Origin: Xenopus tropicalis
Taxonomy: Eukaryota > Chordata > Amphibia > Anura > Pipidae
DNA length: 64,000 bases
NCBI RefSeq assembly: GCF_000004195.4
Contig: NC_030677.2
Coordinates: 45,075,142-45,139,141, forward strand
Direction of reading: 5' to 3'
In this document: piece by piece, positions 1 through 10,092 of the stretch
Numbering within the stretch: the first letter of the stretch is position 1
Layout: every line of letters starts with the position of its first letter
Position numbers and translations under genes: made by a program
The notes under the pieces: generated by a model
What the model was told of the DNA's origin: nothing
Databases searched by the model: none
What the model saw: the letters and a program-made list of their open reading frames with translations, nothing else

Positions 1-42
1 GAGCAAAGCAGGATGGGCATAAAGTGCCCCAATACAGTCTCT
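1..42. other. Unremarkable intergenic sequence at window edge
   Basis: Short unique-looking sequence leading into the first hairpin MITE. No gene seen. Confidence 0.4.
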
Positions 43-45
43 TAA

Positions 46-253
46 GGGCTCTGGCACGCGGGGAGATTAGTCGCCCGCGACAAATCTTTCTGTTCACGGG
101 CAACTAATCTCCCCGAAATGCCATCCCACCGGCGAAAATGTAAATTGGCGCAATTTTACATTTTCGCCGGTGGGATGGCATTTCGGGGAGATTAGCCGCC
201 CGCGAACAGGGAGATTTGTTGCGGGCAACTAATCTCCCCGTGTGCCAGAGCCC
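46..253. mobile_element. Hairpin MITE, PIF/Harbinger-like (copy 1)
   Basis: The 208-bp element starts GGGCTCTGGCAC and ends with its reverse complement. It is flanked by TAA on both sides (43-45 and 254-256), the 3-bp TWA target duplication typical of PIF/Harbinger elements. Almost the whole element folds back on itself around a centre near 150, with repeated GGGGAGATTAGTCGCCCGC blocks. It is non-coding and non-autonomous. Two relatives lie at 1813-2027 and 50666-50815. Confidence 0.85.
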
Positions 254-256
254 TAA

Positions 257-1812
257 AAGTCTAGGAATCTTCCAGCTTGCCTGTTTCAGTATCTATCTAC
301 ATGCACCTTTAAAGAATAAGCTATTTATACTGAGTTACTTTCCAGTTCAGTTTGCCCACCACACATGAGCTGATATAAGTTGCTGACTGCAGACTGAGTT
401 ATTGACCTATGCCTGAGGGCCTCCAGACAGCTTGGCCAATTAATTCAGGCTAAAAATCATCAGGGTATCTACTGAGCAGGTTTGAAAATCCCATAAAAAG
501 TACTGCATTTGTGCATTTATGCAGTTTCGCATAAAGGGCCCCCCCCCCCCCCCTTGTATGATCCTTTCATTTGCCCCCAGTACAAAGATAAATAAGCAAA
601 GCTCAAGGTTTATGTGCAACTTTATTCCTTATGGTTTCTGAATATCTGAGCATTCTGCATGGGTACCTGCTTGAAGATGTGTATATAGTATAGTAGGGTT
701 CATTTATGATGGCTAGTACAATTTCAGACACAATTTGTCATGTTTGTTACCTTAAGACAACACAAGTAACCGTGCTTCTGAAATGACAGCATGCAGTTTA
801 AAACATGGTGGTATTGGACTAAATACAAATGCAATCAGTAAACCCTGTATCTATAGAATGTTTTTTATGAGTAGGCTTAGCAGGGCAGGTAAGATTTACT
901 TTAAAAAAAGACAAAAAAAATCCTTTTATGTCTGGTTCCTTCCAAGGCACCAATATTTACCACACAATCTATTTATTATCTTTCCTAATTAAGCTCTGTT
1001 TTAAATGAATTGGAGATGAGTGCCCTCTCTAATTAGAAGCTCAGGATAGTTTGTACAAACACGTTAAATCATTTAGCCAAATGACTAATGTGAATTTTTA
1101 GGAACATTTAAACTCTACTTAATAGGCAGGTTCAGCTTGTAAAATGTCTTCCTCACCAGAGCAAATAGCTTGCTGAACCCAGTGTTTAGGGCTAATTGTA
1201 TGGAATAAAAAGGACAGTAAATTATATTATCCCGTTCGTTGAAAACAAATTTCATTAATCTCTGTTTTTTTTAAAAAAAATTACATTTATACACACTACA
1301 AATTAGAAAGGAAATTATTTCTTTTTTTAGGAAAGTGAAAGGGAGATTCCATTAGATTTGAATTTTCTCTGAGCATTAACCCTGTTAGCACATCTTCTTG
1401 CATTAAGCTTTCATTTTGGCTTCACTTCATACACAATATTTTACCAGTAATAAGACTCTAGTTAATAGCTTAATAGACCAGCTTGCCTTGGGTGATAGTG
1501 GTGCCTGTCTGTATTTATATTATTGGAGACTTAACCAGGGGGCAAACTGGGAAATGTACATGTTTACACACAGATGTATTTGTGTTCTGCTTGATCAGCA
1601 CTGTATTTGATTCTTAATGGACCATTAAAGGATACTACATTTTCCTACAATTTTTAAAAGTTGGGCACATCTCTCCCACCCAAACTATACCATTTGTATT
1701 GCATATATATTGCCTCTGTTTGCTAGCACCATCACATTTTCCCCTCTCGCTCATCTTGAGTGAGATTTACATCAGCAAACAGCACGTGGGCTGTAAAATT
1801 CATGCAATGTAA
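257..1812. other. Intergenic, AT-rich, no gene seen
   Basis: AT-rich sequence with a 15-nt C tract at 539-553. Short open frames here (for example 783-992 and 1416-1610) have no recognisable domain and no splice context. I see no exon or RNA gene. Confidence 0.5.
539..553 (+). repeat. Poly-C tract (15 nt)
   Basis: Uninterrupted run of C following ATAAAGGG. It is one of six long C or G homopolymers in the window. Confidence 0.9.
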
Positions 1813-2027
1813 GGGCTCTGGCACACGGGGAGATTAGTCGCCCGCGGCAAAACTCCCTGTTCGCGGGCGACTAATCTTCCCGAAATCGCCCCGCCGCGTC
1901 TGCCATCCCACCGGCGACTTACATGTTCGCCGGTGGGATGGCAGGGGGAAGGCAACTCGGGGAGATTAGTCGCCCGCGAACAGGGAGTTTTGCCGCGGGC
2001 GACTAATCTCCCCGTGTGCCAGAGCCC
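1813..2027. mobile_element. Hairpin MITE, PIF/Harbinger-like (copy 2)
   Basis: Second copy of the family at 46-253. The terminal inverted repeat GGGCTCTGGCACACGGGG is near perfect, flanks are TAA (1810-1812) and TAA (2028-2030), and internal fold-back blocks are strongly conserved. The arms differ from copy 1 in the loop (CGCCCCGCCGCG instead of AAATGCC), so this is an independent insertion rather than a local duplication. Confidence 0.85.
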
Positions 2028-2285
2028 TAAGACTGCAGGCTTACACGGGCACTTTGATAAAAAAAAGTTCTGCTTGGATGGTGCCCTGTAATGGTTAAAC
2101 TGATCTCAGGACAGGAGGTTAGGAGAAAAATCACGTTTCTCCAGCATTGTGCAAAGCTAAAGCAGAGTTTCTATGGAAACCAGCAGTGCCATCTTTTCAT
2201 TGGCTGCTACACTGGAGGGTGTGTTTGGCAACCTGAGATGAGAAGAACTGGGCATGGGTCAGAGGAGGAGAAGGAATCCTGTGAG

Positions 2286-2887
2286 TAATGGGATACCGTC
2301 ATGATTTTTATGGTATACTTTTTATTTCTAAATTACACTGTTAACATAGCAAATAATTCACTCTGCCATTTAAAATTTTATTCTCCAAAAATTTTTTTTA
2401 GTTGTAATATTGGTGTGTAGGCACCATCTCAGTGCATTGTGCCCGAGTCTGAGCTTTCAGAAGGAGCCAGCGCTACACATTAGAACTGCTTTCAGGTAAC
2501 CTATTGTTTCTCCTACTCCCATGTAACTGGAGGAGTCCCAAGCCGGACTTGGATTTCTTACTATTGAGTGCTATTCTGATACCTACTGGGAGCTGCTATC
2601 TTGCTCCCTTCCCATTGTTCTGCTGATCGACTCCAACTTGCAGCGCAGCAGTTAAGTGTGACTGAAGTTTATCAGAGCACAGGTCACATGACTGTGGCAC
2701 CCTGGGAAATGAAGAATATGGCTAGCCTCATGCAAAAATTCAAAATTAAATAGAAAAAAAAAATCTGTTTGTGTTTTTGAAAACTGGATTTCAATGCAGG
2801 ATTCTGCTGGAGAAGCTCTATTAACTGATGTGTTTAAAAAAAAAAAAAAAAAAAAAAATGTGTTTTCCCATGACAGTATTCCTTTAA
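2286..2887. mobile_element. TTAA MITE, about 600-bp family (copy 1)
   Basis: A roughly 600-bp non-coding element whose ends are imperfect inverted repeats (GGGATACCGTCATG left; CATGACAGTATTCC then TTTAAAG right). The right end abuts TTAA at 2884-2887, the piggyBac-type target; the left TTAA has decayed. The same interior (GGTCACATGACTGTGG, CAATAGTAAGAAATCC, TTTCTGAAAGC-like blocks) recurs in TRAPPC11 introns at 24240-24879 and 27820-28370, and at 58354-59272. It contains a 23-nt A run near 2835. Confidence 0.75.
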
Positions 2888-3742
2888 AGCCTTTTAAAGA
2901 CAAGCAGCCATCACGTGACTGAGCAAGGATGCGGACCTTGGGCAGTGTTGGCCTGATGCATAGTGTGTGGCTGGAATTCTTTTTTCTTGGCCTTCTGGGT
3001 GATTTTCCTTTAGCTTTCCACCCTCTGTTTAATAACAAAAAATTCCTAACATTCTCTTAGATACAATCCAAACATAATTGTCCTGACAATGTGTGCCGGC
3101 ACTCCAATAAATACATAAAGTAAATTGCCTAAGGATTATTACAGTTTCTTGGCTGATGCTAAAGGTTTTATTATAAGATGAGCAAACATTACACCGGTTT
3201 CCAGACGGTCAGGCTCAGCGAATCTGGCGGCAACACAAACAACACACAAATTCAATGGGGAAACTGGATCCAGTTTTATCATAAAAATCAATGCAGTTAC
3301 CAAGTTACCAGGCAATTACTATTTCTTCTTAGTGATTTTTGGGTGGCAAAGATAATTTATGAAAAACAAACTAAATCTGCTCATTGGAGCATACCTAGAG
3401 AACAATGATGGCCGGCTGTCAGAAGAAGCATTATAACTTACAATAAACTGTTCTGTGCAACTGCTCATAACTGATATTAATCCAAATGTTATAAAAGCTG
3501 GATACATTATCACTGTTAGTTATGGTGATAACGGATGTTTAGCTTGATTTTGACTTCTGCACACGTTATTTAAATTCCGGAAACTATGTAGCAGAAGCCA
3601 TCTAATTAACAGATTTGGGGGAAAACTGACTGCCACAGAACAGACAAGGATAGGCAAATACTGCTTCCTGTTACATCTATAAATCATTTCTTAAACAATT
3701 ACATTTTTAATTAATGCATAGTGGGAAATTGATTAGACATAT
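2888..3742. other. Intergenic, no gene seen
   Basis: No recognisable exon, RNA gene or repeat boundary. The 76-codon open frame at 3178-3408 has no domain I can identify. Confidence 0.5.
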
Positions 3743-3791
3743 AAAAAAAGGGATTTTGTAAAACTTACCGTAAAATCCTTTTCTCTCTGAA

Positions 3792-3910
3792 GTCTGTGGG
3801 ACACAGGGACCATGGGGTATAGCTTCCACCACTAGGAGGCAGGACACTGTAAGGAAAACTCCTCCCTCCTATGCTATACCCCTCTGCCTAGCTGCCTGAG
3901 GCTCAGTTTT
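3792..3910 (+). repeat. DIRS left inverted terminal repeat
   Basis: Begins GTCTGTGGGACACAGGGACC and ends GAGGCTCAGTTTT. It is the reverse complement of 9231-9349 with no mismatch that I can see. Confidence 0.92.
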
Positions 3911-4006
3911 GTATAGCAACGAAAGGTAACAGTGAAAACTTAACTGAAATAATTATGTACAACAATGTAATCAGGAACTCCGAAGTTCGCTTCCAGGGAG
4001 GGAGGC

Positions 4007-4101
4007 CCTGTGTCCCACAGACTTCAGAGAGAAAAGGATTTTACGGTAAGTTTTACAAAATCCCTTTTTCTCTGTTTTGTCTGTGGGACACAGGGACCAT
4101 G
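4007..4101. repeat. DIRS internal complementary region
   Basis: The first part (4007 to about 4064) is the reverse complement of the left terminus (about 3749-3806, through the TTACGGTAAG block). The next part (TTCTCTGTTTTGTCTGTGGG onward) is the reverse complement of the right outer end (about 9325-9362). Covering both element ends in one internal segment matches the known DIRS-1 design. Confidence 0.85.
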
Positions 4102-4152
4102 GGGACATACCAAAGCTGTCCCCTTTAGAATTAGGGAGGGAGGAAGCGAGGC

Positions 4153-6981
4153 TTAGATATGATCAATTACAGCCTGCAGAACCCTCCTTCCAAACTGTGC
4201 GCTCTCTGTCGCAAAGACCTCAAATTTGTAAAATTTGGTGAACGAGTGGATGGATGACCAAGTAGCGGCCTTGCATAGCTGTTCTGCGGAGGCACGGTTC
4301 CTGAAGGCCCAGGAAGTGCTGACCGCTCTGGTAGAATGCGCACGCACTTGTAGTGGAGATGTTCTTCCTCTGGCTATGTATGCCCTGCGAATGGTCTCTT
4401 TTATCCATCTGGATATTGTGACCTTGGGTGCAGGGGAGCCTTTGTGAGGTCCAGTTGGAAGAACGAAGAGTGAGTGCGTTGTGCGTAGCTCTTTTGTGCG
4501 TGCCAGGTAGATTTTTAGTGCTCTGACTGGATCTAAGGAGTGGAGGGCCATCTCCTTAGGGTTCTTAGGGTGTGGGCAGAACGTCGGGAGCGTAATCTCC
4601 TGATTCAGGTGGAAATCGGTAACCACCTTGGGAAGAAAGGACGGAACGGTACGGAGAACCGCCCTGTCATTGTGGAAGATCAGGTAAGGATGTTGGCAAG
4701 ACAGGGCACTGATTTCAGATACCCGTCTTGCCGAAGCGATGGCCACAAGAAAGGTAGTCTTCCATGTCAGCCATAACAGAGGAATGGTGTTCATTGGCTC
4801 GAATGGTGCCTCTTGTAATGCGCGTAGGACTAGGTTGAGATCCCAGGTTGGGATCGGTGCCCTGTATGGAGGCACGAGGTGTGCCACCCCTTGGAGAAAG
4901 GTACGCACGTCACCGAGTTCTGCTATCTTTGTCTGAAAGAGCACAGAGAGTGCTGAGATTTGGGACTTAAGTGAGGCAAGCGAAAGGCCCTTAGTGAGAC
5001 CGGCTTGGAGAAATTCAAGTAAGTATATCGGGGAGAACTGATCCCAAGGGAGGTGCGCCTGATCGCACCACTCCTTGTAGCGCTTCCAGACCCTATGGTA
5101 GTTCTGTGCGGAAGCCGGTTTCCGTGCTGCAATCATGGTGCGTATAACTCCTGTGGAGAATCCCTTACGGCGAAGGACTATGGACTCAGTAGCCATGCCG
5201 TCAAATGTAGTACTCCCAGATTGGGATGGAATATGGGTCCCTGGGAGAGAAGATCCTGCGACAGTGGCAGGGACCAGGGATCTGCCCTGCTGAGGTTGAC
5301 GAGTTCCGAGAACCAAGCCCTTCTGGGCCAGTGTGGAGCTATGAGGATCACTTTGCAGTGTTCCCTCTTGATCTTTTTGATGACCCTGGGCAGTAGTGGA
5401 AGAGGGGGAAACACGTAGGAGAGAGGGAAGTCCCAAGGTGTTGTCATGGCATCTGCTGCCATGGCCAGTGGATCCCTGCAGCGCGCCATAAAGGCTTCGA
5501 CCTGGCGGTTGTGCCTGGACGCCATGAGGTCCACGTGTGGATGTCCCCACATTCGTGTGATGGTCTGAAAGACCGATTGTTTTAGGGACCATTCTCCTGG
5601 GTCGAGTGTCTGGCGACTGAGGTAATCGGCCTGCCAGTTTTCCAGTCCTGGGATGTATACTGCAGATAGCGTGACGTCGTGGGCTTCGGCCCAGGACAGA
5701 ATGAGGCTCACTTCCTTGAGTGCTGCTCGGCTTCTGGTGCCTCCCTGATGGTTCAGGTAAGCTACCGTGGTGGCGTTGTCGGACTGTATCCGGATTGCCA
5801 GTCCTGCGAGCTGATTCTGCCAGTGAAGGAGTGCCCGGCGAGCTGCCCGAAGCTCTAGAATGTTTATTGGTAGTTGTGTCTCCGGGGGAGACCAGAGTCC
5901 CTGAGCCGTTTGGGCTTGGAAGACCGCCCCCCATCCTTGGAGGCTGGCATCTGTGGTCAGTACTAGCCATTGGGGGTCCCTCAGGGACTTGCCTACTGAA
6001 AGGTGCTCCTGGTGGAGCCACCAGCGAAGTGATGACTTGGTTCTGGGGCGCAAGAGGATTGGTTGTGTCAGTGACTTGCGTGTCCACTGATCCAAGATAT
6101 TCCACTGGAGCTCTCTGAGGTGGAACTGCGAGAACGGAACTGCCTCTATGGAGGCGACCATTGACCCTAGGGTCCTCATGGCCAACCTGACTGACGGTAG
6201 AGGTGTGGTCAGGATATGTCTCACCAGTGACTGGATCTTGGCGATCTTGTCTGGGGGGAGGAACACTCATTGGCTTCTTGTATCGAAGATTAGTCCCAAG
6301 AATGTGATTCTCTGAGTGGGAGTAAGGGTGGACTTGGAATAGTTTATGGTCCAGCCGAGGTCGGAGAGCGACCGGAGCACCGTGTCTCGGCTGAGTTGTG
6401 CCGCCGCGTATGAGGGAGCCTTGATAAGGATGTCGTCCAGATAAGGTGTTATGGATAGGGCCTGTTTTCGTAGGGCCGCTGTGACCACTGCCATCACTTT
6501 GGTGAAGATCCGTGGGGCAGTTGTCAGGCCAAAGGGAAGGGCCTGGAATTGGTAATGGTGCCCTTTGAAGGCAAACCTCAAGAACTTCTGATGCGGTGGG
6601 AAGATGGGAATGTGTAAGTAGGCATCTTTGATATCTATTGCTGTCATGAATTCCTGGGGGTTCATGGCCGCAATGACTGACCGTAGTGACTCCATCTTGA
6701 ACCGAGTGAAGCGAATGAAGGTATTGAGTTGCTTCAGGTCTAACACTGGACGGAAGGACCCGTCCTTTTTGGGGACAATAAAGAGATTGGAGTAAAATCC
6801 TCTGAATTTTTCTCCAGGAGGGACCGGCGCGATGACCTGGTCGGAGAGCATGTGTTCCACGAGAGCGAGAAAAGCGTTTTGTTTGTACTTCTCTTGTGGA
6901 ATTCGAGACATGAAGAATCGCGGCGGGGGAAAGGTCTCGAACTCTAGGTGATAGCCTGAGGACACAATTTCGTGTATCCAA
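4153..6981 (-). CDS. DIRS tyrosine recombinase reading frame (942 codons, catalytic domain at C-terminus)
   Basis: The last 300 or so residues (roughly 4153-5050) look like a DIRS tyrosine recombinase: the first catalytic Arg is in SARRVSEI, an H-x-x-R box is in HSTRAV (His about residue 882), and the candidate nucleophile Tyr is about residue 918 in FTKFYKF. The enzyme would integrate the circular DNA copy. The first roughly 640 codons run antiparallel to nothing but overlap the RT/RNase H gene in another frame, and look Pro/Ser/Arg/His-rich and shadow-like. The true start may be well downstream of 6981. The frame is the same as that of the gag-like gene, which ends at 7069. Confidence 0.8.
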   Translation of the reverse strand: MDTRNCVLRLSPRVRDLSPAAILHVSNSTREVQTKRFSRSRGTHALRPGHRAGPSWRKIQRILLQSLYCPQKGRVLPSSVRPEATQYLHSLHSVQDGVTTVSHCGHEPPGIHDSNRYQRCLLTHSHLPTASEVLEVCLQRAPLPIPGPSLWPDNCPTDLHQSDGSGHSGPTKTGPIHNTLSGRHPYQGSLIRGGTTQPRHGAPVALRPRLDHKLFQVHPYSHSENHILGTNLRYKKPMSVPPPRQDRQDPVTGETYPDHTSTVSQVGHEDPRVNGRLHRGSSVLAVPPQRAPVEYLGSVDTQVTDTTNPLAPQNQVITSLVAPPGAPFSRQVPEGPPMASTDHRCQPPRMGGGLPSPNGSGTLVSPGDTTTNKHSRASGSSPGTPSLAESARRTGNPDTVRQRHHGSLPEPSGRHQKPSSTQGSEPHSVLGRSPRRHAICSIHPRTGKLAGRLPQSPDTRPRRMVPKTIGLSDHHTNVGTSTRGPHGVQAQPPGRSLYGALQGSTGHGSRCHDNTLGLPSLLRVSPSSTTAQGHQKDQEGTLQSDPHSSTLAQKGLVLGTRQPQQGRSLVPATVAGSSLPGTHIPSQSGSTTFDGMATESIVLRRKGFSTGVIRTMIAARKPASAQNYHRVWKRYKEWCDQAHLPWDQFSPIYLLEFLQAGLTKGLSLASLKSQISALSVLFQTKIAELGDVRTFLQGVAHLVPPYRAPIPTWDLNLVLRALQEAPFEPMNTIPLLWLTWKTTFLVAIASARRVSEISALSCQHPYLIFHNDRAVLRTVPSFLPKVVTDFHLNQEITLPTFCPHPKNPKEMALHSLDPVRALKIYLARTKELRTTHSLFVLPTGPHKGSPAPKVTISRWIKETIRRAYIARGRTSPLQVRAHSTRAVSTSWAFRNRASAEQLCKAATWSSIHSFTKFYKFEVFATESAQFGRRVLQAVIDHI

Positions 6982-7037
6982 GGGTCCTGTGTGAGTTGGG
7001 ACCAGGCCTCTCTGAAGAAACGCAGTCGTCCGCCCAC
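5178..7037 (-). pseudogene. DIRS reverse transcriptase / RNase H gene, interrupted by one TGA
   Basis: Two abutting open blocks in one frame, 7037-6267 (256 codons) and 6266-5178 (362 codons), are separated only by TGA at 6269-6267. The first block carries the RT fingers/palm: VLDLKQLN, then PYLDDILI with the Y-x-D-D catalytic pair. The second carries RNase H: Asp in TTDAS, Glu in LELRAARRAL, Asp in QSDNATTVAYL, Asp in NWQADYLSRQ. C-terminal to that is the HVDLMASRHN region found in DIRS polyproteins. One stop in about 620 codons suggests a very recent inactivation, a sequencing error or readthrough. It overlaps the recombinase frame extensively. Confidence 0.88.
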
Positions 7038-7068
7038 TGGATGGGTGGATCTTGGCTGCAGGATGTAG

Positions 7069-8514
7069 TCATGTGGATGTGGTTTTGTCGGATGGCTTGG
7101 ATTGGGTGCGCCGGTTTTGCCAGTTGGGTTTGGGGCGATTCTGATAGCGGTACTTGGGACCTGAGTTCTGCGGAGAGAAATCTCTGCTGGAAGTGGGGGC
7201 CTTTGATGTTTTGGAGGGACGAAAAAAGCGGCCCCGGCGAAAAGATGTACGTGCCCGAGGTTGGGGAAGGAGTGTGCTTTTGCCGCCCGTGGCCTGACTG
7301 ATAATTTTATCTAGTTCAGGGCCAAAGAGAAGTTTTCCCTTAAAGGGAATGGTAGTAAGCGACTTTTTTGAGGATAGGTCCGCCGACCAAAGTTTGAGCC
7401 AGAGAGTACGGCGTGCTGCCACCGAGAGTGCCGACGCCCGGCTGATTACCTGTGTCGCATCCAGGGAAGCTTCGCAAATATAGTCGTTGGCCTCCTTGAG
7501 TTGCAAGGCAATGTTGAGGAGATCTTGCCTATGCATGCCAGAGTTAATTCCTTCTATGAGGGAAGAGGACCATGATTGGGAGGCCCTACTAACCCAGGCC
7601 GATGCTAAAACTGGCCGTAAGGCTTCGCCTGATGCAGTAAAAATGGCTCTGAGAAAACCCTCCATTTTCTTATCCATTGAGTCCTTAAAGGACGAGGCAT
7701 CAGGGACTGGTAGGGCTGTGTGTTTTGATAGGCGAGATACTGGGGCATCGACAGATGGTGGTGAAGACCACTTGTCGAGCATGTCCTGTGAAAAGGGGTA
7801 CAGCCGTTGGAAACGGCGGTTGGCCTGAAACTTCCTTTCGGGATGTTCCCATTCGGACTGAATAAGGGAATCTAATTGTTGATGAGATGGAAAGACAAGA
7901 GTAGATTTCTTTTGCCTTTTGAAAAGGGAACTTGAGGAATCGGAGGAGGATTCCTGTTCCTTAACATCAAGGCAACGAAATACGGCAGAAATTAGATTAT
8001 CAAGGGCCTCAGAGGATGGTTTGTTAAGATCATCCCCTCCCTCTGCCTGGTCGGAGGAGATTTCCCCTTCGCTCAGGGAATGCTCTTCCCATGTATTAGG
8101 AACTGATGGTGACTCTCCGTCGCTATCCTCCTCTACTAGGAGGGGAGCGGGTCTTTTAGTGTTTTTTGTACGGGGGTCCCCTGGACCCTGGTCTAGTTTG
8201 TCTAGGCATGCCGCTAGTTTAGGTATGCCGGTAGATAATTGCAGGGCCCATGCAGGAGGGTCCTGATTGGGCGTGGGTGGCTGAATGAGGGCATCGGTAG
8301 CCATAGGGGGTACATCACCCTGTTGTGCGTTTACCGTAGTGGCAGCAGTTTCCTGTGCCTGGGTAGGTGTCTCAGCAGACTGATTAGTGCAAGAGCAGCA
8401 TAAAGGCTCTTTGCGGCCTGATGGTAGGCGTTTACGGCATTTAGCGCAGGCTAAATATTTGACCTTGGACTGGGTAGCCCTGGAAAATGGACCTTCTGAG
8501 TTACCCTCAGACAT
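7069..8514 (-). CDS. DIRS gag-like ORF1 protein (481 aa)
   Basis: Intact 481-codon frame at the 5' end of the element's coding strand. Near the N-terminus is a Cys-rich segment of C-x2-C ... C-x-C type (about residues 22-45, CAKCRKRLPSGRK then CCSC). It is followed by an acidic, Ser-rich low-complexity stretch (about 130-230), a conserved helical region (SVAARRTLWLKLW, about 375) and a basic, Gln/Arg/Pro-rich tail that could bind nucleic acid. It probably forms the nucleoprotein particle. It ends 31 nt before the first Met of the RT frame, in a different frame. The start is the first Met after an AT microsatellite at 8517-8535. Confidence 0.8.
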   Translation of the reverse strand: MSEGNSEGPFSRATQSKVKYLACAKCRKRLPSGRKEPLCCSCTNQSAETPTQAQETAATTVNAQQGDVPPMATDALIQPPTPNQDPPAWALQLSTGIPKLAACLDKLDQGPGDPRTKNTKRPAPLLVEEDSDGESPSVPNTWEEHSLSEGEISSDQAEGGDDLNKPSSEALDNLISAVFRCLDVKEQESSSDSSSSLFKRQKKSTLVFPSHQQLDSLIQSEWEHPERKFQANRRFQRLYPFSQDMLDKWSSPPSVDAPVSRLSKHTALPVPDASSFKDSMDKKMEGFLRAIFTASGEALRPVLASAWVSRASQSWSSSLIEGINSGMHRQDLLNIALQLKEANDYICEASLDATQVISRASALSVAARRTLWLKLWSADLSSKKSLTTIPFKGKLLFGPELDKIISQATGGKSTLLPQPRARTSFRRGRFFRPSKTSKAPTSSRDFSPQNSGPKYRYQNRPKPNWQNRRTQSKPSDKTTST

Positions 8515-8516
8515 TG

Positions 8517-8535
8517 TATATATATATATATATAT
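8517..8535 (+). repeat. (TA)n microsatellite inside the DIRS leader
   Basis: Short pure TA run immediately upstream of the gag-like start codon on the minus strand. Confidence 0.85.
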
Positions 8536-9230
8536 GTAGACAATATGTAGTTTACAGTATGCACAAAATGTAGTAATAACTCCCCAAACACTTCTCTATC
8601 CCATGCAGCAACTGCTGCAATTACCAGCTCCTGCCTCCCAGTGGGTTCCGCTTGGCTGTGGCAAGGTCCCTGTGAGAACCGCTTCTCCCCGTGTGCGTTC
8701 TGGCCCTGGGCGCCTGTAGTAATGGCGATCCTGGGTCTGTGCGCAGTTCCGTGGTGTGCGCAGTTTCTAACTGTGTGCGCCACTTGGCGCGAAGCAGTAG
8801 GCGGAAACGGAAGTGTGGGAGAAGGCGGAAGTGCGGAATGGAGGACCCGCCCCCTGTGAGTGCGCGCCTTAGCGCGGATGTGCCCAGAGTAAGCTCTGTG
8901 CTACCGGTAAGCTGGATGGGAGGCAGGGCTGATAGGGAGTGAGGGGCATTAGGTGTAACTCACCCTTGGAAGCGCTGACAGGTCTGCTATATCCCAGCAG
9001 GCAGCGCGCGTGTGCAGGACAGTCACCTATTCCCTAAGGTAAGGTACAGAACTGTGTGGCTTGCTCCAAGAGACTTACTAGCCCCTGCAACGCAAATCCC
9101 ACGTAGGGGGAAGCCACAAGAAAGTCACTTGCTGTAAGTGCCTTGGGTCAACCCCTGGTGCCAGTATATACTAGCTGAAGATTATGTCACATCATGTGAG
9201 AGATGATCCTGTCTCCTTGAGGACACTGAA

Positions 9231-9349
9231 AAAACTGAGCCTCAGGCAGCTAGGCAGAGGGGTATAGCATAGGAGGGAGGAGTTTTCCTTACAGTGTCCT
9301 GCCTCCTAGTGGTGGAAGCTATACCCCATGGTCCCTGTGTCCCACAGAC
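9231..9349 (-). repeat. DIRS right inverted terminal repeat
   Basis: Reverse complement of 3792-3910, ending in CTGTGTCCCACAGAC. The short outer tail to about 9362 matches the internal complementary region. Confidence 0.92.
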
Positions 9350-9362
9350 AAAACAGAGAAAA

Positions 9363-10092
9363 AATGTTTTTGGGTTTAGATTCCCATTCAAGAAAAGCCA
9401 AGTAAAATGACATTAGATATAATATTTTACTAAAAGCTACAGTACATGGTTTTCAGTACTCTGGCATATCCTCCAAATTCTTCTAGCAGCGATGCTAAGC
9501 AACTGTGTCTTCATGTTATTTATTTAGCATTGACATATTTGCAGAGCTTATAATCTAAGCTCCATGTTTTGTATACAAACGCACACATAAAATAACACTG
9601 AATTTTGATTTGAAATTGAATTTTTAAGTTTGATGTGGAACTGAAATTCAATTTTTCATCTAAAACAATTTGCCTGATGCATTAACACATAGCAACCAAT
9701 AACATAAATGCTTTTAAATAGGTGACCAGTAAATTCTATCTGCTGATTGGTTGCTATGGCTTTCTGCTCCTGGGCAAATTTAATGTCTTTTAATACATAA
9801 CCCCCAAAGAATAATGTAAAATTTAGTGAAATATAGAATGTCAATGTATGACAGCAACACACAGTAGTAACAGAGTTGGCTTCCAGTAAATGAGAAGACA
9901 GAAATGAGAAGTTTTATTTGGTTTCTTTATAGAAATAAGACAATGAATTTAGTAAGTCTACTTTACATGAAACAATTATTTACAAAGCATTATTGTGACG
10001 CATAACCCATCTTTAACTTAACCTTATACTAAATGACTTCTGATAATGCACACAGCCACAATAAACTTAAATACACACAGGTTATTTTTTTA
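9363..10092. other. Intergenic with an old interspersed repeat
   Basis: No exon seen. A stretch at about 9660-9790 (TAGCAACCAAT ... GATTGGTTGCTATGG) recurs in similar form at about 56870-57010, so it is probably an old interspersed repeat with inverted ATTGGTTGCTA motifs. Confidence 0.5.

Larger units (their letters stand above)
3743..9362 (-). mobile_element. DIRS-type tyrosine-recombinase retrotransposon, structurally complete
   Basis: About 5.6 kb. Inverted terminal repeats lie at 3792-3910 and 9231-9349 and look identical over about 119 bp. A left-specific outer extension (about 3743-3791) reads AGGGATTTTGTAAAAC. An internal complementary region (about 4007-4101) is complementary to the outer edges of both termini joined together, the hallmark of DIRS elements thought to template a circular intermediate. 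Three minus-strand coding blocks follow the DIRS order: gag-like, RT/RNase H, tyrosine recombinase. No target-site duplication is visible, as expected for recombinase-mediated integration. The near-identical repeats and open frames imply recent insertion; one in-frame TGA interrupts the RT/RNase H frame. Confidence 0.93.

Noticed and set aside
2652..3038. 128-codon minus-strand open frame
   Set aside because: It spans the A-rich core of a TTAA MITE, and its phenylalanine run comes from a poly-A stretch.
5720..6118. Plus-strand open frames opposite the DIRS genes (also 4540-4776, 5053-5418, 6972-7301, 7487-7828, 7919-8266)
   Set aside because: Antisense shadows of the minus-strand DIRS coding regions; no domains.
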